From Curtobacterium sp. Leaf183 (GTDB taxonomy: Bacteria > Actinomycetota > Actinomycetes > Actinomycetales > Microbacteriaceae): a DNA stretch of 64,000 nucleotides. Under the pieces are notes generated by a model. It was not told the origin of the DNA and ran no database searches. It worked only from the letters and a program-made list of their open reading frames with translations. The DNA is taken from NCBI RefSeq assembly GCF_001424385.1, contig NZ_LMPO01000008.1:606567-670566 (forward strand). Reading direction: 5' to 3'. The position numbers and the translations under genes are program-made. Shown here piece after piece: positions 50,113-58,868 of the stretch (within the stretch, counting starts at the first letter, position 1; each line of letters starts with the position of its first letter).

Positions 50113-50970
50113 TCAGTCCTTCGTGAAGGCCGTCCCGACGGCAGCGATGTCGTCGGACCCGTGGCCGGCGGCGCTGGCGTCGGCGTAGACCCGGCCGAGC
50201 GCGTCGAGCAGCCTCGTCGACACCCCGGTCGCACGTGCGGCATCCGTGATCAGGCCGATGTCCTTCCGGAGTCCGTCGAGCGCGAACTGCGCCGAGTACT
50301 CCCCCGCCAGCATCGACTCGCCCTTGGTGTGGGCGTAGGCGGAGTCACTGGCGGTGCCGTCGATCGCGGTCAGGAACAGCGCCGGGTCGATGCCCAGGGC
50401 CCGTGCGACCGCGAGTGACTGCCCCGTCGCCGCGGTGATGGACGCGATCCACGCGTTCGCAGCGAGCTTCAGTGCGGTGCCGTCGCCGACCCGTGCTCCT
50501 GCGCGGACGGTCTTCGCACCGATGGCCTGGAGCACCGGGTCGATGCGCTCGAGGACCTCGGCGGGCCCGGCGGCGAGCATCGTGAGCTTCCCCTGTTCAG
50601 CCGGGGCCTTCGTGCCGAGCATCATCGCCTCGACGAGGGTGATCCCGTACTTCTCCGCCAGCTGCACCACGGTCTCGGTGCCCTCCACGCCCACGGTCGA
50701 GCACTGCACCCACACCGCGTCGGTCGGGGCGTCGCCCGCGGCCTGCTCGAGGACGTCGACCACGGCGTCGGTGTCGAAGAGCGTCAGCAGGACGACCTCG
50801 GCCCGCTCGACGGCCGTCGCAGCGTCGGTCGCGACGGTCGCGCCGTGTCCGCCGAGCGGTGCCGCGCGCTCCGGGCTCCGGTTCCACACCGTGACCTCGT
50901 GACCCTCGCGCAGCAGCGACTGCGCCACTCCGGCCCCCATCGCTCCAGTACCCAGCACCGTCACACGCAC
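50113..50970 (-). CDS. beta-hydroxyacid dehydrogenase (3-hydroxyisobutyrate dehydrogenase-like, 285 aa)
   Basis: NAD(P)-binding VLGTGAMGAGVAQSLL, WNRSPERA, substrate loop QCSTVGVEGT, and the catalytic lysine in GTALKLAANAWIAS identify the family. GTG 50970 is chosen because GACGGAG lies six bases upstream and the Rossmann fold starts right after; a GTG at 50997 would add nine residues. Oxidises or reduces a small 2- or 3-hydroxy acid; exact substrate unclear. Monocistronic. Confidence 0.88.
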   Translation of the reverse strand: MRVTVLGTGAMGAGVAQSLLREGHEVTVWNRSPERAAPLGGHGATVATDAATAVERAEVVLLTLFDTDAVVDVLEQAAGDAPTDAVWVQCSTVGVEGTETVVQLAEKYGITLVEAMMLGTKAPAEQGKLTMLAAGPAEVLERIDPVLQAIGAKTVRAGARVGDGTALKLAANAWIASITAATGQSLAVARALGIDPALFLTAIDGTASDSAYAHTKGESMLAGEYSAQFALDGLRKDIGLITDAARATGVSTRLLDALGRVYADASAAGHGSDDIAAVGTAFTKD

Positions 50971-51060
50971 GTCCGACTCCGTCCCGTCGACGAGCACCGT
51001 GCCGTCGACCCCGTCGACCGGTCCGTGCCGTCGACTGGTCGAACGGTACGCGCGACGGCC

Positions 51061-52044
51061 TCAGAGCAGCCCGCGCTCCCGCAGCCACGCGGCCGGGTCG
51101 ACGGGGTGTCCGTCCACGATGACCTCGAAGTGGAGATGCGGTCCGGTCGAGACGCCCGTGCTGCCCACGGCGCCGACGCGGTCCCCCGCCCGGACGACCT
51201 GTCCGACCGTCACGTCGATCGCCGACAGGTGGCCGTACCGGGTCTGCAGGCCGGGTCCGTGCTGCACGAGCACCTGGTTGCCGTACCCACCGGAGACGCC
51301 GGCGGAGACGACCCGCCCGGGCATGGCCGACACGGCGGGCGTCCCCGTCGAGGCCGCGAAGTCGAGCCCATGGTGGTCGGTGGAGCACGCACCACATCCC
51401 TGTACCGACCGGCCCCCGAACCCACCCGCGACGGGGACGGTGCCCGCGACGGGACGGACCACGTCAGCCGGGTCGATGCGAGCGAGGAGCACCGGCCCCG
51501 ACCCCACGACGAAGCCGTCCCGCTCGACGTCCGCGAGGGCCGACGGCGGTGCGGTGAAGTCCTGTGGTCCACCGGGGAGACCGGCGCCGGGGGCCCGGGT
51601 GACGACCACGGCGCCCGTCCCGTCAGCGACCCCGGTCACGCTGGCGGCGGCCTGTTGCGGTGTCGACACGGCGACGAGGAAGCACGTCGCCAGACCGACG
51701 ACGGCGAGGGGCACCCCCGAGGGCGCGACACGGAGACGGCGGACGTGCGCGAGTCCGCTGGTCAGCGCGGCGCGCGGCGTGTGGGCAGTGCGTGCTGCTC
51801 GCCGCCCACGGCCGGTCCGGGCGCCGGTGTGCGCCAGCCCCGCGGTGTGCGCCAGCCCCGCGGTGTGCGCCGGCCGCGCCGAGTGCACCAGCCCGACGGG
51901 GAGCACGGCGGGACACGGGGTGGGCCCCGGGACGGCGGGGGTCGTCACCACCGCCCCGGAGGACTGGAGGACGAACGCTCGGTTGGCTGCGGCGCGGGCA
52001 GCCCCGCGGGGGCGCAGCGGTGCGGGTTCGGTCGTCGAGGGCAA
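51061..52044 (-). CDS. M23-family peptidoglycan endopeptidase with long Ala-rich N-terminus (up to 327 aa)
   Basis: The C-terminal LytM/M23 domain is complete: HHGLDFAA (zinc ligands H and D), GYGNQVLVQHGPGLQTRYGH, and GPHLHFEV. A membrane span (LAVVGLATCFLVAVST, ~115-135) anchors it so the catalytic domain faces the wall. The first ~110 residues are low-complexity with an AHTAGL repeat encoded by an 18-base tandem array; the only start for the whole frame is a TTG at 52044 without a clear ribosome site, so the true start may lie further in. Cuts peptide cross-links in murein. Confidence 0.8.
   Translation of the reverse strand: MPSTTEPAPLRPRGAARAAANRAFVLQSSGAVVTTPAVPGPTPCPAVLPVGLVHSARPAHTAGLAHTAGLAHTGARTGRGRRAARTAHTPRAALTSGLAHVRRLRVAPSGVPLAVVGLATCFLVAVSTPQQAAASVTGVADGTGAVVVTRAPGAGLPGGPQDFTAPPSALADVERDGFVVGSGPVLLARIDPADVVRPVAGTVPVAGGFGGRSVQGCGACSTDHHGLDFAASTGTPAVSAMPGRVVSAGVSGGYGNQVLVQHGPGLQTRYGHLSAIDVTVGQVVRAGDRVGAVGSTGVSTGPHLHFEVIVDGHPVDPAAWLRERGLL
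51826..51879. repeat. 18-bp x3 tandem repeat in the M23 peptidase gene
   Basis: Two identical 18-base units (51826, 51844) and a third with changes (51862) encode repeated AHTAGL in the N-terminal tail, keeping the frame. Confidence 0.85.
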
Positions 52045-52052
52045 CGTCGCGG

Positions 52053-52370
52053 TCAGGCGCGGACGACGCCGTCGGCCGTGATGCGGTCGAGCTCCGCGAC
52101 GACGGCATCGACGACGGCTCGGGTGATGGCGTCCGCGACGGCTTCGACGAGGGCGAGCTGGTCGCCGGCCACACGGTGGTCACGCCGGACGGATGCCAGG
52201 GCACCGGCGGGGATGTCGTCGATCGCGGCGATGAGGGCCGCCGGGACGAAGGTGGAACGCGAGGGCGGCACGGGAGCGGTCATCGGTGAGGACGGCGCCC
52301 GCGTGGGGACCGGGCGGGCGTCGGCGTGGCTGCGACGGGCGATCGCGTCGAAGAGCGGTGTGGTCGACAT
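52053..52370 (-). CDS. hypothetical protein (105 aa)
   Basis: ATG 52370 has AGGAGA ten bases upstream, a good start. The product begins STTPLFDAIARRSHAD, has a Pro/Ser-rich stretch and a helical acidic end (LALVEAVADAITRAVVDAVVAEL). No membrane span or known motif. It precedes the M23 peptidase by eight bases, so both are likely on one transcript, perhaps explaining why that gene lacks its own ribosome site (coupled translation). Confidence 0.6.
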   Translation of the reverse strand: MSTTPLFDAIARRSHADARPVPTRAPSSPMTAPVPPSRSTFVPAALIAAIDDIPAGALASVRRDHRVAGDQLALVEAVADAITRAVVDAVVAELDRITADGVVRA

Positions 52371-52460
52371 GCTGCGGTTCTCCTGATCAGGGTTCGGTCT
52401 CGGGGTTGCCCCCATTGAACCACTGATATTTCTGATACGCAATGTCGACGATGCCGGACC

Positions 52461-53204
52461 TCAGTCGGGCTCGACGGCCTCGCCGGGATCGTCGCGGTGC
52501 AGCGCCCGCCGGACCCGCTCCACGATCGTCGCCGGCGGGTTGTTGTACGCGTTGGCGGGTTCCTGCCCGCTCATCGCCTGGATCGCCGCCATCACGGCGT
52601 CCGTCGCGTGCCGCCGGGCCCGCCCGGACGACGCGTCTCCGTACGACGACAGGTCGAGAGGCTGCCCGAACTCGATCGTCACGCGTGCGAGTTTCGGCAC
52701 CTTCGAGCCGACGGGCTGCACGTCCTCGGTCCCGCGCAGCGCGACGGGGACGACGGGCGCACCGCTCGTCAGTGCCAACCAGGCGACACCGGTGCGGCCG
52801 CGGTAGATCCGGCCGTCGAGCGACCGCGTGCCCTCGGGGTAGATGGCGAAGGCCTCGCCGTCCCGCAAGCGCGCGAGCCCCAGGTCGAGGGCGTGCTGCG
52901 CAGCTGCTCCCGCGCCGCGCTCGACCCCGATCGCACCGATCCCGCTGAAGAACGCGCGGGACACCGCTCCGCGGAAGCCCGTCCCCGTGAAGTACTCCTG
53001 CTTCGCCAGGAACGACACCTTCCGGGGCGCCATGATCGTGATCGCCGGGGAGTCGATGAACGAGCGGTGGTTGCTCGCCAGGATCACCGCACCGCGCCGG
53101 GGGACGTTCTTCCGCCCGATGATCTTCGGCCGCCACAGCATCCGGGCGAGCGGTGCCACCACGGCACGGCCCAGCACGGTGGCGAACATCGACGAACCGG
53201 GCAC
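52461..53204 (-). CDS. 1-acyl-sn-glycerol-3-phosphate acyltransferase (PlsC type, 247 aa)
   Basis: The HX4D box ASNHRSFIDSPAI, the FSGIGAIGVERG region and IYPEGTRSLDGRIYRG define the lysophosphatidate acyltransferase family, which makes phosphatidic acid at the inner membrane face. GTG 53204 is chosen as AGGAGG lies six bases upstream. The C-terminal ~40 residues are charged. Next gene is recQ, on the same strand 95 bases upstream; probably separate transcripts. Confidence 0.9.
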   Translation of the reverse strand: MPGSSMFATVLGRAVVAPLARMLWRPKIIGRKNVPRRGAVILASNHRSFIDSPAITIMAPRKVSFLAKQEYFTGTGFRGAVSRAFFSGIGAIGVERGAGAAAQHALDLGLARLRDGEAFAIYPEGTRSLDGRIYRGRTGVAWLALTSGAPVVPVALRGTEDVQPVGSKVPKLARVTIEFGQPLDLSSYGDASSGRARRHATDAVMAAIQAMSGQEPANAYNNPPATIVERVRRALHRDDPGEAVEPD

Positions 53205-53299
53205 CGGCGACCTCCTCGGGAACAGGGTTTCCGAGTGTAGTGACCGGATCGCGCCGCACATGCCGGAGACGGCATGGACCGGACGGCGGTGGTGGAGTG

Positions 53300-55141
53300 C
53301 TACTCCGACGCGGCGACGACGTCGAGCACGGCGCGGCCGTAGGACTCGAGCTTGGCTGCGCCGATGCCGGAGATCTCGGCGAGCTGGTCGACGTCCGAGG
53401 GGCGCACCGCGGCGATCCCCCGCAGGGTCGCGTCGTTGAACACGACGTACGCCGGCACGCCCTGCTCGCGCGCCTGTGCTGCCCGCCACGCGCGCAGTGC
53501 CTCGAACAGGCCGAGGGCTTCCTGCGGCATGTCGGAGACGACCTGGCGCCGACCACGCGCCGCACGCGGGGCCTTCACCGGGTCGCGGCGCATCAGCACG
53601 TGGACCCGACCGGACAGCACCTCGGCGCTGGTCGGGCTGAGGACGAGCGTGCCGTACCCGTCGCCCGACACCGTGGCGTACCCCTGGGCGAGGACCTGTC
53701 GTGCCACCCCGCGCCATTCGCCCTCGGACAGGTCGGCGCCGATGCCGAAGGTGGCCAGTGACTCGTGCCGGAGTTCCTGCACGCGCGGCGACTGCTTGCC
53801 GGTCAGGATGTCGACCAGGTGTGCGACGCCGTACCGCTGCCCACGTTCGCGCTCGAGCCGCACGATCGTCGACAGGAGCTTCTGCGCCGGCACGGTGCCG
53901 TCCCACGACTCGGGCGGAGCGATGCACGTGTCGCAGTTGCCGCACGCGGTGGACTCCTGGCCGAAGTACGCGAGCAGCCGGACCCGGCGGCACTCGATCG
54001 TCTCGCAGAGCGCGAGCATGGCGTCGAGGTGCGCGCTGAGCTGCCGGCGATGGGCAGCGTCGCCCTCGGACTGGTCGATCATGCGGCGCTGCTGCACGAC
54101 GTCGTTGAGCCCGTAGGCGAGCCAGGCGGTCGCCGGCAGTCCGTCACGCCCGGCACGGCCGGTCTCCTGGTAGTAGCCCTCGACCGACTTCGGCAGGTCG
54201 AGGTGCGCAACGAACCGGACGTCGGGCTTGTCGATGCCCATGCCGAACGCGATGGTCGCCACCATGACGATGCCGTCCTCGCGCAGGAACCGCGACTGGT
54301 TGCGCTCGCGCACCCGCACGTCGAGACCCGCGTGGTAGGGCAGCGCCGCGATGCCCTGGTCGACCAGCGCCGCCGCCGTGCGCTCGACCGAGTTGCGGGA
54401 GAGGCAGTACACGATGCCCGCGTCACCCCGGTGCTCGGTGCGGATGAAGGTCAGGAGCTGCTGCATCGCACCGGTCTTCGGTTCGATGCGGTACTGGATG
54501 TTCGGCCGGTCGAAGTCGGCGACGAAGTGTGCAGCGTCGTCGAGCCCCAGGCGGGCGGAGATCTCGCGGTGGGTCTGCGGCGTCGCGGTGGCCGTCAGCG
54601 CGATGCGTGGCACGGTCGGCCAGCGCTCGTGCAGGATGCTGAGCTCGAGGTAGTCCGGACGGAAGTCGTGCCCCCACTGCGCCACACAGTGGGCTTCGTC
54701 GATGGCGAAGAGCGCGATGCGGGCACGGTCGAGCAGCGACCGCGTGGACTCGAGCTTCAGCCGCTCGGGCGCCAGGTAGAGCATGTCGATCTCGCCCTGC
54801 ACCACCGCACGCTCGACGCGAGCGCGTTCGTCCGGGCCCTGCGTCGAGTTGAGGAACGCCGCCTTGACGCCGTTGGCCGCCAGGGCGTCGACCTGGTCCT
54901 GCATCAGGGCGATGAGCGGCGACACCACGACCCCGACGCCGTCGCGCACGAGCGCCGGCACCTGGTAGCAGAGCGACTTGCCGGCACCCGTCGGCATCAG
55001 GACGAGGGCGTCGCCACCGGTCACGATGCGGTCGATGACGGCGGCCTGTTCGCCGCGGAAGTCGTCGTAGCCCCAGACCCGGTGCAGGACGTCCTGCGCC
55101 GCGCTGCGCGACGGCGAGACGGGTGCCGAGGTGGTGCTCAT
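53300..55141 (-). CDS. recQ: ATP-dependent DNA helicase RecQ (613 aa)
   Basis: Superfamily 2 helicase motifs in order: FRGEQAAVIDRIV, Walker A MPTGAGKS, DEAH box FAIDEAHCVAQWGHD, ALTATATPQT, and motif VI QETGRAGRDG. The zinc-binding RQC part (CRRVRLLAYFGQ, CGNCDTC) and a C-terminal HRDC domain (from ~540, ALRAWRAAQAREQGVPAYVV) complete a full bacterial RecQ. ATG 55141 follows the usual layout; an ATG nine bases earlier is possible. Unwinds DNA in recombination and repair. Confidence 0.96.
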   Translation of the reverse strand: MSTTSAPVSPSRSAAQDVLHRVWGYDDFRGEQAAVIDRIVTGGDALVLMPTGAGKSLCYQVPALVRDGVGVVVSPLIALMQDQVDALAANGVKAAFLNSTQGPDERARVERAVVQGEIDMLYLAPERLKLESTRSLLDRARIALFAIDEAHCVAQWGHDFRPDYLELSILHERWPTVPRIALTATATPQTHREISARLGLDDAAHFVADFDRPNIQYRIEPKTGAMQQLLTFIRTEHRGDAGIVYCLSRNSVERTAAALVDQGIAALPYHAGLDVRVRERNQSRFLREDGIVMVATIAFGMGIDKPDVRFVAHLDLPKSVEGYYQETGRAGRDGLPATAWLAYGLNDVVQQRRMIDQSEGDAAHRRQLSAHLDAMLALCETIECRRVRLLAYFGQESTACGNCDTCIAPPESWDGTVPAQKLLSTIVRLERERGQRYGVAHLVDILTGKQSPRVQELRHESLATFGIGADLSEGEWRGVARQVLAQGYATVSGDGYGTLVLSPTSAEVLSGRVHVLMRRDPVKAPRAARGRRQVVSDMPQEALGLFEALRAWRAAQAREQGVPAYVVFNDATLRGIAAVRPSDVDQLAEISGIGAAKLESYGRAVLDVVAASE

Positions 55142-55151
55142 GGCGTCCAGC

Positions 55152-56279
55152 CTAGGCGCGACGGGCGACACCCATCTCGCTGTCCACAGGCCGGTCAGCG
55201 GCTGACCCGGCCACGCCCTCGGAGCGGGCCGGTGCACCCGACCAGCCCGTGCCTCCAGGACGGGTCCAGCGCTTGCCGCCCGCCCAGACCGGCGCCGGAC
55301 CGCGGAAGCGTGGCGTCTCCGATCCGGCGAAGCGGCGGTCGAGCTTCCGCCAGTGCGCGAGGGCCTCGACCATGCCCCAGTACGCCAGCGACGAGCCGAG
55401 CGAGAACAGCCAGCTCTGCCAGGTGCTGTTCGACGAGTCGAGCGACACCTTCGACCACCCGGGAGCCTGCAGCACGAAGATCATGATGTTGTTGAAGGCG
55501 TGCTGCAGCACGGTGGCCTCGAGGCCTCCGGTGCGGATCACGATGATCGCCGCGACCAGACCGAACGACCCCACGTCGAGGATGCCCCACACGTTGTAGC
55601 CGTTCGGGATGTGCAGCAGCGCGAAGACGACGGTCGACACCACCACGGCCACCACCGACCCGACGATGCGGACCGGGATCCAGGACCCGATCCACTGCAT
55701 CAGGAAGCCGCGGAACACGTACTCCTCGGCAGCACCCTGGAACGGGACGAGCACCACGACCATGGCGATCGTCAGCGTCAGGGTGCCGAGCGTCACGGTG
55801 GACTGACCGATCGCGGCGTGGTTCCAGCCGAAGCCGCCGTCGACGGTGAACATGCCGTCGGGCGAGAACAGCCCGGTCTGCAGGATGAACGACGCCGCGG
55901 CGATCACGAGCGTCGGCAGCACGCACCACGCCGCCCAGCCCCAGCGCACGCGGAACCGCACCGAGGACAGCGTGTTCGCCGGCCCCAGGCGCGCGATCTT
56001 CACGGCGAGCAGGATCCCCGGCAGCAGGACCACGAGCGACACCAGCGACAGGGACAGCACGAGCGGGTCGGTCGGGTCGAGGGCGCCGCTCGTCAGGCTC
56101 TGCTCGAGGTCGATCAGCCCCTGCGCACCCTGCGTGGCACCGATCGGCACGAAGTAGGCCACCGTGATGAGGATCTGCGTCACGACGTACCACCCGGCCA
56201 GGAACGCCAGGGCGACCAGCGGGCGCCACCAACGCCAACGACCGTCGACGCGGAACAGGCGGGTGTAGGGAACGCTCAC
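55152..56279 (-). CDS. CPBP-family intramembrane metalloprotease (375 aa)
   Basis: About eight membrane spans with the CPBP (Abi) motifs GAAEEYVFRGFLMQW (EExxxR), the histidine in FALLHIPNGYNV and HAFNNIM. Such proteases act in the membrane on prenylated peptides, bacteriocin-immunity or sigma-control substrates. GTG 56279 starts the first conserved stretch. The C-terminal ~70 residues are a polar cytoplasmic tail. Divergent from the EamA transporter gene. Confidence 0.87.
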   Translation of the reverse strand: MSVPYTRLFRVDGRWRWWRPLVALAFLAGWYVVTQILITVAYFVPIGATQGAQGLIDLEQSLTSGALDPTDPLVLSLSLVSLVVLLPGILLAVKIARLGPANTLSSVRFRVRWGWAAWCVLPTLVIAAASFILQTGLFSPDGMFTVDGGFGWNHAAIGQSTVTLGTLTLTIAMVVVLVPFQGAAEEYVFRGFLMQWIGSWIPVRIVGSVVAVVVSTVVFALLHIPNGYNVWGILDVGSFGLVAAIIVIRTGGLEATVLQHAFNNIMIFVLQAPGWSKVSLDSSNSTWQSWLFSLGSSLAYWGMVEALAHWRKLDRRFAGSETPRFRGPAPVWAGGKRWTRPGGTGWSGAPARSEGVAGSAADRPVDSEMGVARRA

Positions 56280-56315
56280 GCAGCGCAGGTTACCGGGCAC
56301 GGCAGGATGGGACCC

Positions 56316-57245
56316 GTGATCACGGTGCTGCTCGGCCTCGGCGGGGCGCTCGTCTACGGCTTCGCGGACTTCCTGGGCGGCCTCGCGTCGCGTCGGTTGC
56401 GTCCCGTCACGGTCGCCGCCGCCGCAGCCGCGATCGGCATCGTCCCGCTGCTGGTGGGACTGCTGCTGTTCGGCGGCCGGTCCTCGTGGCAGGGCACGCT
56501 GTGGGGCGCCGTGGGCGGGCTCGCCGGAGCCGTCGGGGTCCTCCTGCTCTACGCCGCGCTCGCGATCGGGCCGATGAGCGTGCTCTCCCCGCTCACCGCG
56601 GTGTTCGCCGCGGTGGTCCCGGTGCTGGTCGCCGTGCTGCGCGGGACGGTCCTGTCGCCGGTCGCGGTCGTCGCGCTGGTCGTGGCCGTGGTCGCGGTCG
56701 TGCTGGTCGCGACGGTCCGCGACCCGTCCGGAGCACGCGTCACGGCTCGTGGCGTCCTGGCCGCCGTCGTCGCGGGGTGTGGGTTCGGCGGGATCGTGCT
56801 CGCGTTCAACGAGACGCCGTCGGACTCCGGGATTGCACCGCTCGTCGTGGCGCGGCTGGTGCAGACGGTGCTGCTGGGGACGGCGGCAGCGGTCTCGGCG
56901 GCGGTCGCTCGGTCGGGAGGCGCGGCAGACCCCGGGACGTCGGCCGGCGTCGCGGGGTCTGCCGCGCCTCCAGGACGGTGGCTGCGGTCCGCGCCGGGCC
57001 GACGGCTGGTCCGGGTGGTCGTCGCGTGCGGGGTCCTCGACGCCCTGGCGAACGTCTGCATCCAGGCCGGGCTGCACGCGAGCGACGACCCGACGACGCT
57101 GCCGGTGATCAGTGTCCTGAACGCGCTGTACCCGATCGGGACGGTCGTCCTGGCCGGGGTGGTGCTGCGCGAACGCCTGACCCTGCTGCAGGGTTTCGGG
57201 ATCGCACTCGCCGTCGGCGCGGCGGTCACGCTGGCGCTGGCGTGA
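56316..57245 (+). CDS. EamA/DMT-family transporter (309 aa)
   Basis: Ten spans in two repeated halves, with the EamA features LVYGFADFLGGLASRRL, LAIGPMSVLSPLTAVFAAV and ISVLNALYPIGTVVLAGVVL. Members export or import metabolites such as amino acids. GTG 56316 with AGGA eight bases upstream is preferred; ATG 56307 would add three residues. A ~40-residue cytoplasmic loop rich in Gly/Ala/Pro separates the halves. Substrate unknown. Confidence 0.88.
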   Translation: MITVLLGLGGALVYGFADFLGGLASRRLRPVTVAAAAAAIGIVPLLVGLLLFGGRSSWQGTLWGAVGGLAGAVGVLLLYAALAIGPMSVLSPLTAVFAAVVPVLVAVLRGTVLSPVAVVALVVAVVAVVLVATVRDPSGARVTARGVLAAVVAGCGFGGIVLAFNETPSDSGIAPLVVARLVQTVLLGTAAAVSAAVARSGGAADPGTSAGVAGSAAPPGRWLRSAPGRRLVRVVVACGVLDALANVCIQAGLHASDDPTTLPVISVLNALYPIGTVVLAGVVLRERLTLLQGFGIALAVGAAVTLALA

Positions 57246-57254
57246 CCGCCGACG

Positions 57255-57686
57255 TCAGTCGTCGGCGATCAGGCGCTTCCCCATCGACACCGTGTGGTCG
57301 TCGGCGTACCCGAGGGACTCGTAGAAGCCGATGACCCGCTCGTTGCCGGCGCGCACCTGCAGGTTGAGCTTGGGGCAGCTCAGGTCGGTGAGCAGCCGCT
57401 CGAACTCGGCCATGAAGGCCCGCCCCAGTCCGGAGCCCTGCAGGTCGGGGCGGACCGCCAGGTAGTTCACCCAGCCGCGGTGCCCGTCGAACCCGGCCAT
57501 GCCCGCAGCGACGACGACGTCGGAACCGGGGTCCGTCGCCACCAGGAACAGCTCGGGCTGGACCGTCAGCTTGCGCGCGATGTCCTGCCGCGGGTCGTTC
57601 CACGGTCGGACCAGCCCGCAGGACTCCCAGAGCGCGACGACCGCTTCGGTGTCGGACGGATCGAAACGACGGATGACGTGGGACAC
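57255..57686 (-). CDS. GNAT acetyltransferase, YpeA-like (143 aa)
   Basis: The fold runs from IRRFDPSDTEAVVALWESCG to the acetyl-CoA loop VRPDLQGSGLGRAFMAEFE and NERVIGFYESLGY. This matches the YpeA branch of N-acetyltransferases, substrate unknown. GTG 57686 is the first conserved residue; the ribosome site is poor, so the start is not firm. Convergent with the EamA gene and divergent from the sortase. Confidence 0.85.
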   Translation of the reverse strand: MSHVIRRFDPSDTEAVVALWESCGLVRPWNDPRQDIARKLTVQPELFLVATDPGSDVVVAAGMAGFDGHRGWVNYLAVRPDLQGSGLGRAFMAEFERLLTDLSCPKLNLQVRAGNERVIGFYESLGYADDHTVSMGKRLIADD

Positions 57687-57796
57687 TCCGCCACGGTACC
57701 GGTGTTGTGGAGAACACCGTCCCCAGCGGTTCGCCGTGGTCTGATAGACCTGAGCATCGTCCACCTCGACGCTCGCACGACCGGATCAGGAGCCAC

Positions 57797-58606
57797 GTGA
57801 CTGCCCACGAGACACTCCCCCCGCCTCCGAGCGCCCCTGACGACGCGCCCGCGCGCCGGGAGCGCAAGCGTCCGCGGCAGACGGTCGGCGGCGCGCTGCT
57901 GGCCCTGGTCGCCGAGCTGCTGATCATCGCGGGCGCGGGCACCGGGCTGTACGTGCTGTGGACCGCCTGGTGGACCGACGTCGTCGCCTCGCAGCACCAG
58001 TCCTCGCTCGTCAAGGACCTGGGCCAGACCGAGGCGCCCACCTCGAACCCCACGCCGACCGAGCACCGCGACCAGGCGCCTGTGCTCGCCGAGCCCCCCG
58101 GGTTGTCGACGGTCTTCGGCACGATGCAGATCCCCCGCTTCGGCGCGGGCTACGACCAGCCCATCGGTGAGGGCACCGACCGTGAGAAGGTGCTCAACAC
58201 CATCGGGCTCGGGCACTACCAGGACACGGCGATGCCCGGAGCCGAGGGCAACTTCGCCGTGGCCGGGCACCGCGTCACGTACGGCAAGCCGCTCAACCAG
58301 ATCGCCGACCTGAAGACCGACGACGCCATCGTCGTGCGGGTGACCGACAAGGACGAGGGCTTCGACGTCTGGTACGTCTACAAGGTCACGGACAGCCAGA
58401 TCGTCACGCCGGACCACATCGAGACGATCGCGCCGGTACCGAACCAGCCGGGCGTCGAACCCACCGCCCAGGACCGGTGGCTCACCCTGACGGCGTGCCA
58501 CCCGATGTGGTCCGCCAAGGAGCGCTACATCGTGCACGCGAAGATGGACTACTGGATGCCGGTGTCGGAAGGCACCCCGAAGGAACTGTCGGAGACGCCC
58601 AAGTGA
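57797..58606 (+). CDS. class E sortase (269 aa)
   Basis: An N-terminal anchor (GGALLALVAELLIIAGAG, ~32-56) precedes the sortase barrel: FGTMQIPRFGAGYDQPI, NFAVAGHRVTYGKPLNQI with the catalytic His, LTLTACHPMWSAKERYIVHA with the catalytic Cys and Arg. Class E sortases of high-GC actinobacteria join LAxTG-type surface proteins to the wall. GTG 57797 has AGGAG four bases upstream. The stop overlaps the next small membrane gene. No sortase substrate lies in the window. Confidence 0.92.
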   Translation: MTAHETLPPPPSAPDDAPARRERKRPRQTVGGALLALVAELLIIAGAGTGLYVLWTAWWTDVVASQHQSSLVKDLGQTEAPTSNPTPTEHRDQAPVLAEPPGLSTVFGTMQIPRFGAGYDQPIGEGTDREKVLNTIGLGHYQDTAMPGAEGNFAVAGHRVTYGKPLNQIADLKTDDAIVVRVTDKDEGFDVWYVYKVTDSQIVTPDHIETIAPVPNQPGVEPTAQDRWLTLTACHPMWSAKERYIVHAKMDYWMPVSEGTPKELSETPK

Positions 58607-58785
58607 TCTTCCCCCTGGTCTGGCGGCTGCTGCCCGGCCCCACCGCCCTCAAGGTCCTCGAGCTGCTGGTGCTGCTCGTCGCGATCGTGCTCGTGCTGTT
58701 CACGTGGGTGTTCCCGTGGATCGCGGCGGACATCCTGCCGCCGCCCGACGGCACGGTCGACACGTCGGCGGTGCCCACGCCCTGA
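58603..58785 (+). CDS. small membrane protein coupled to the sortase (60 aa)
   Basis: GTG 58603 overlaps the sortase stop by four bases. One strong span (LKVLELLVLLVAIVLVLFTW) with short polar ends (ILPPPDGTVDTSAVPTP). Such small proteins follow class E sortase genes in many actinobacteria and may stabilise the enzyme in the membrane; role inferred from context only. Confidence 0.7.
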   Translation: MIFPLVWRLLPGPTALKVLELLVLLVAIVLVLFTWVFPWIAADILPPPDGTVDTSAVPTP

Positions 58786-58868
58786 CGACCGACGAGCAGC
58801 CCGGCGCCCCCGGACGCCTGATGCCCGACGCCTGACGCCCGACACCCGACGGAGTCGGTCTGCTCGCG

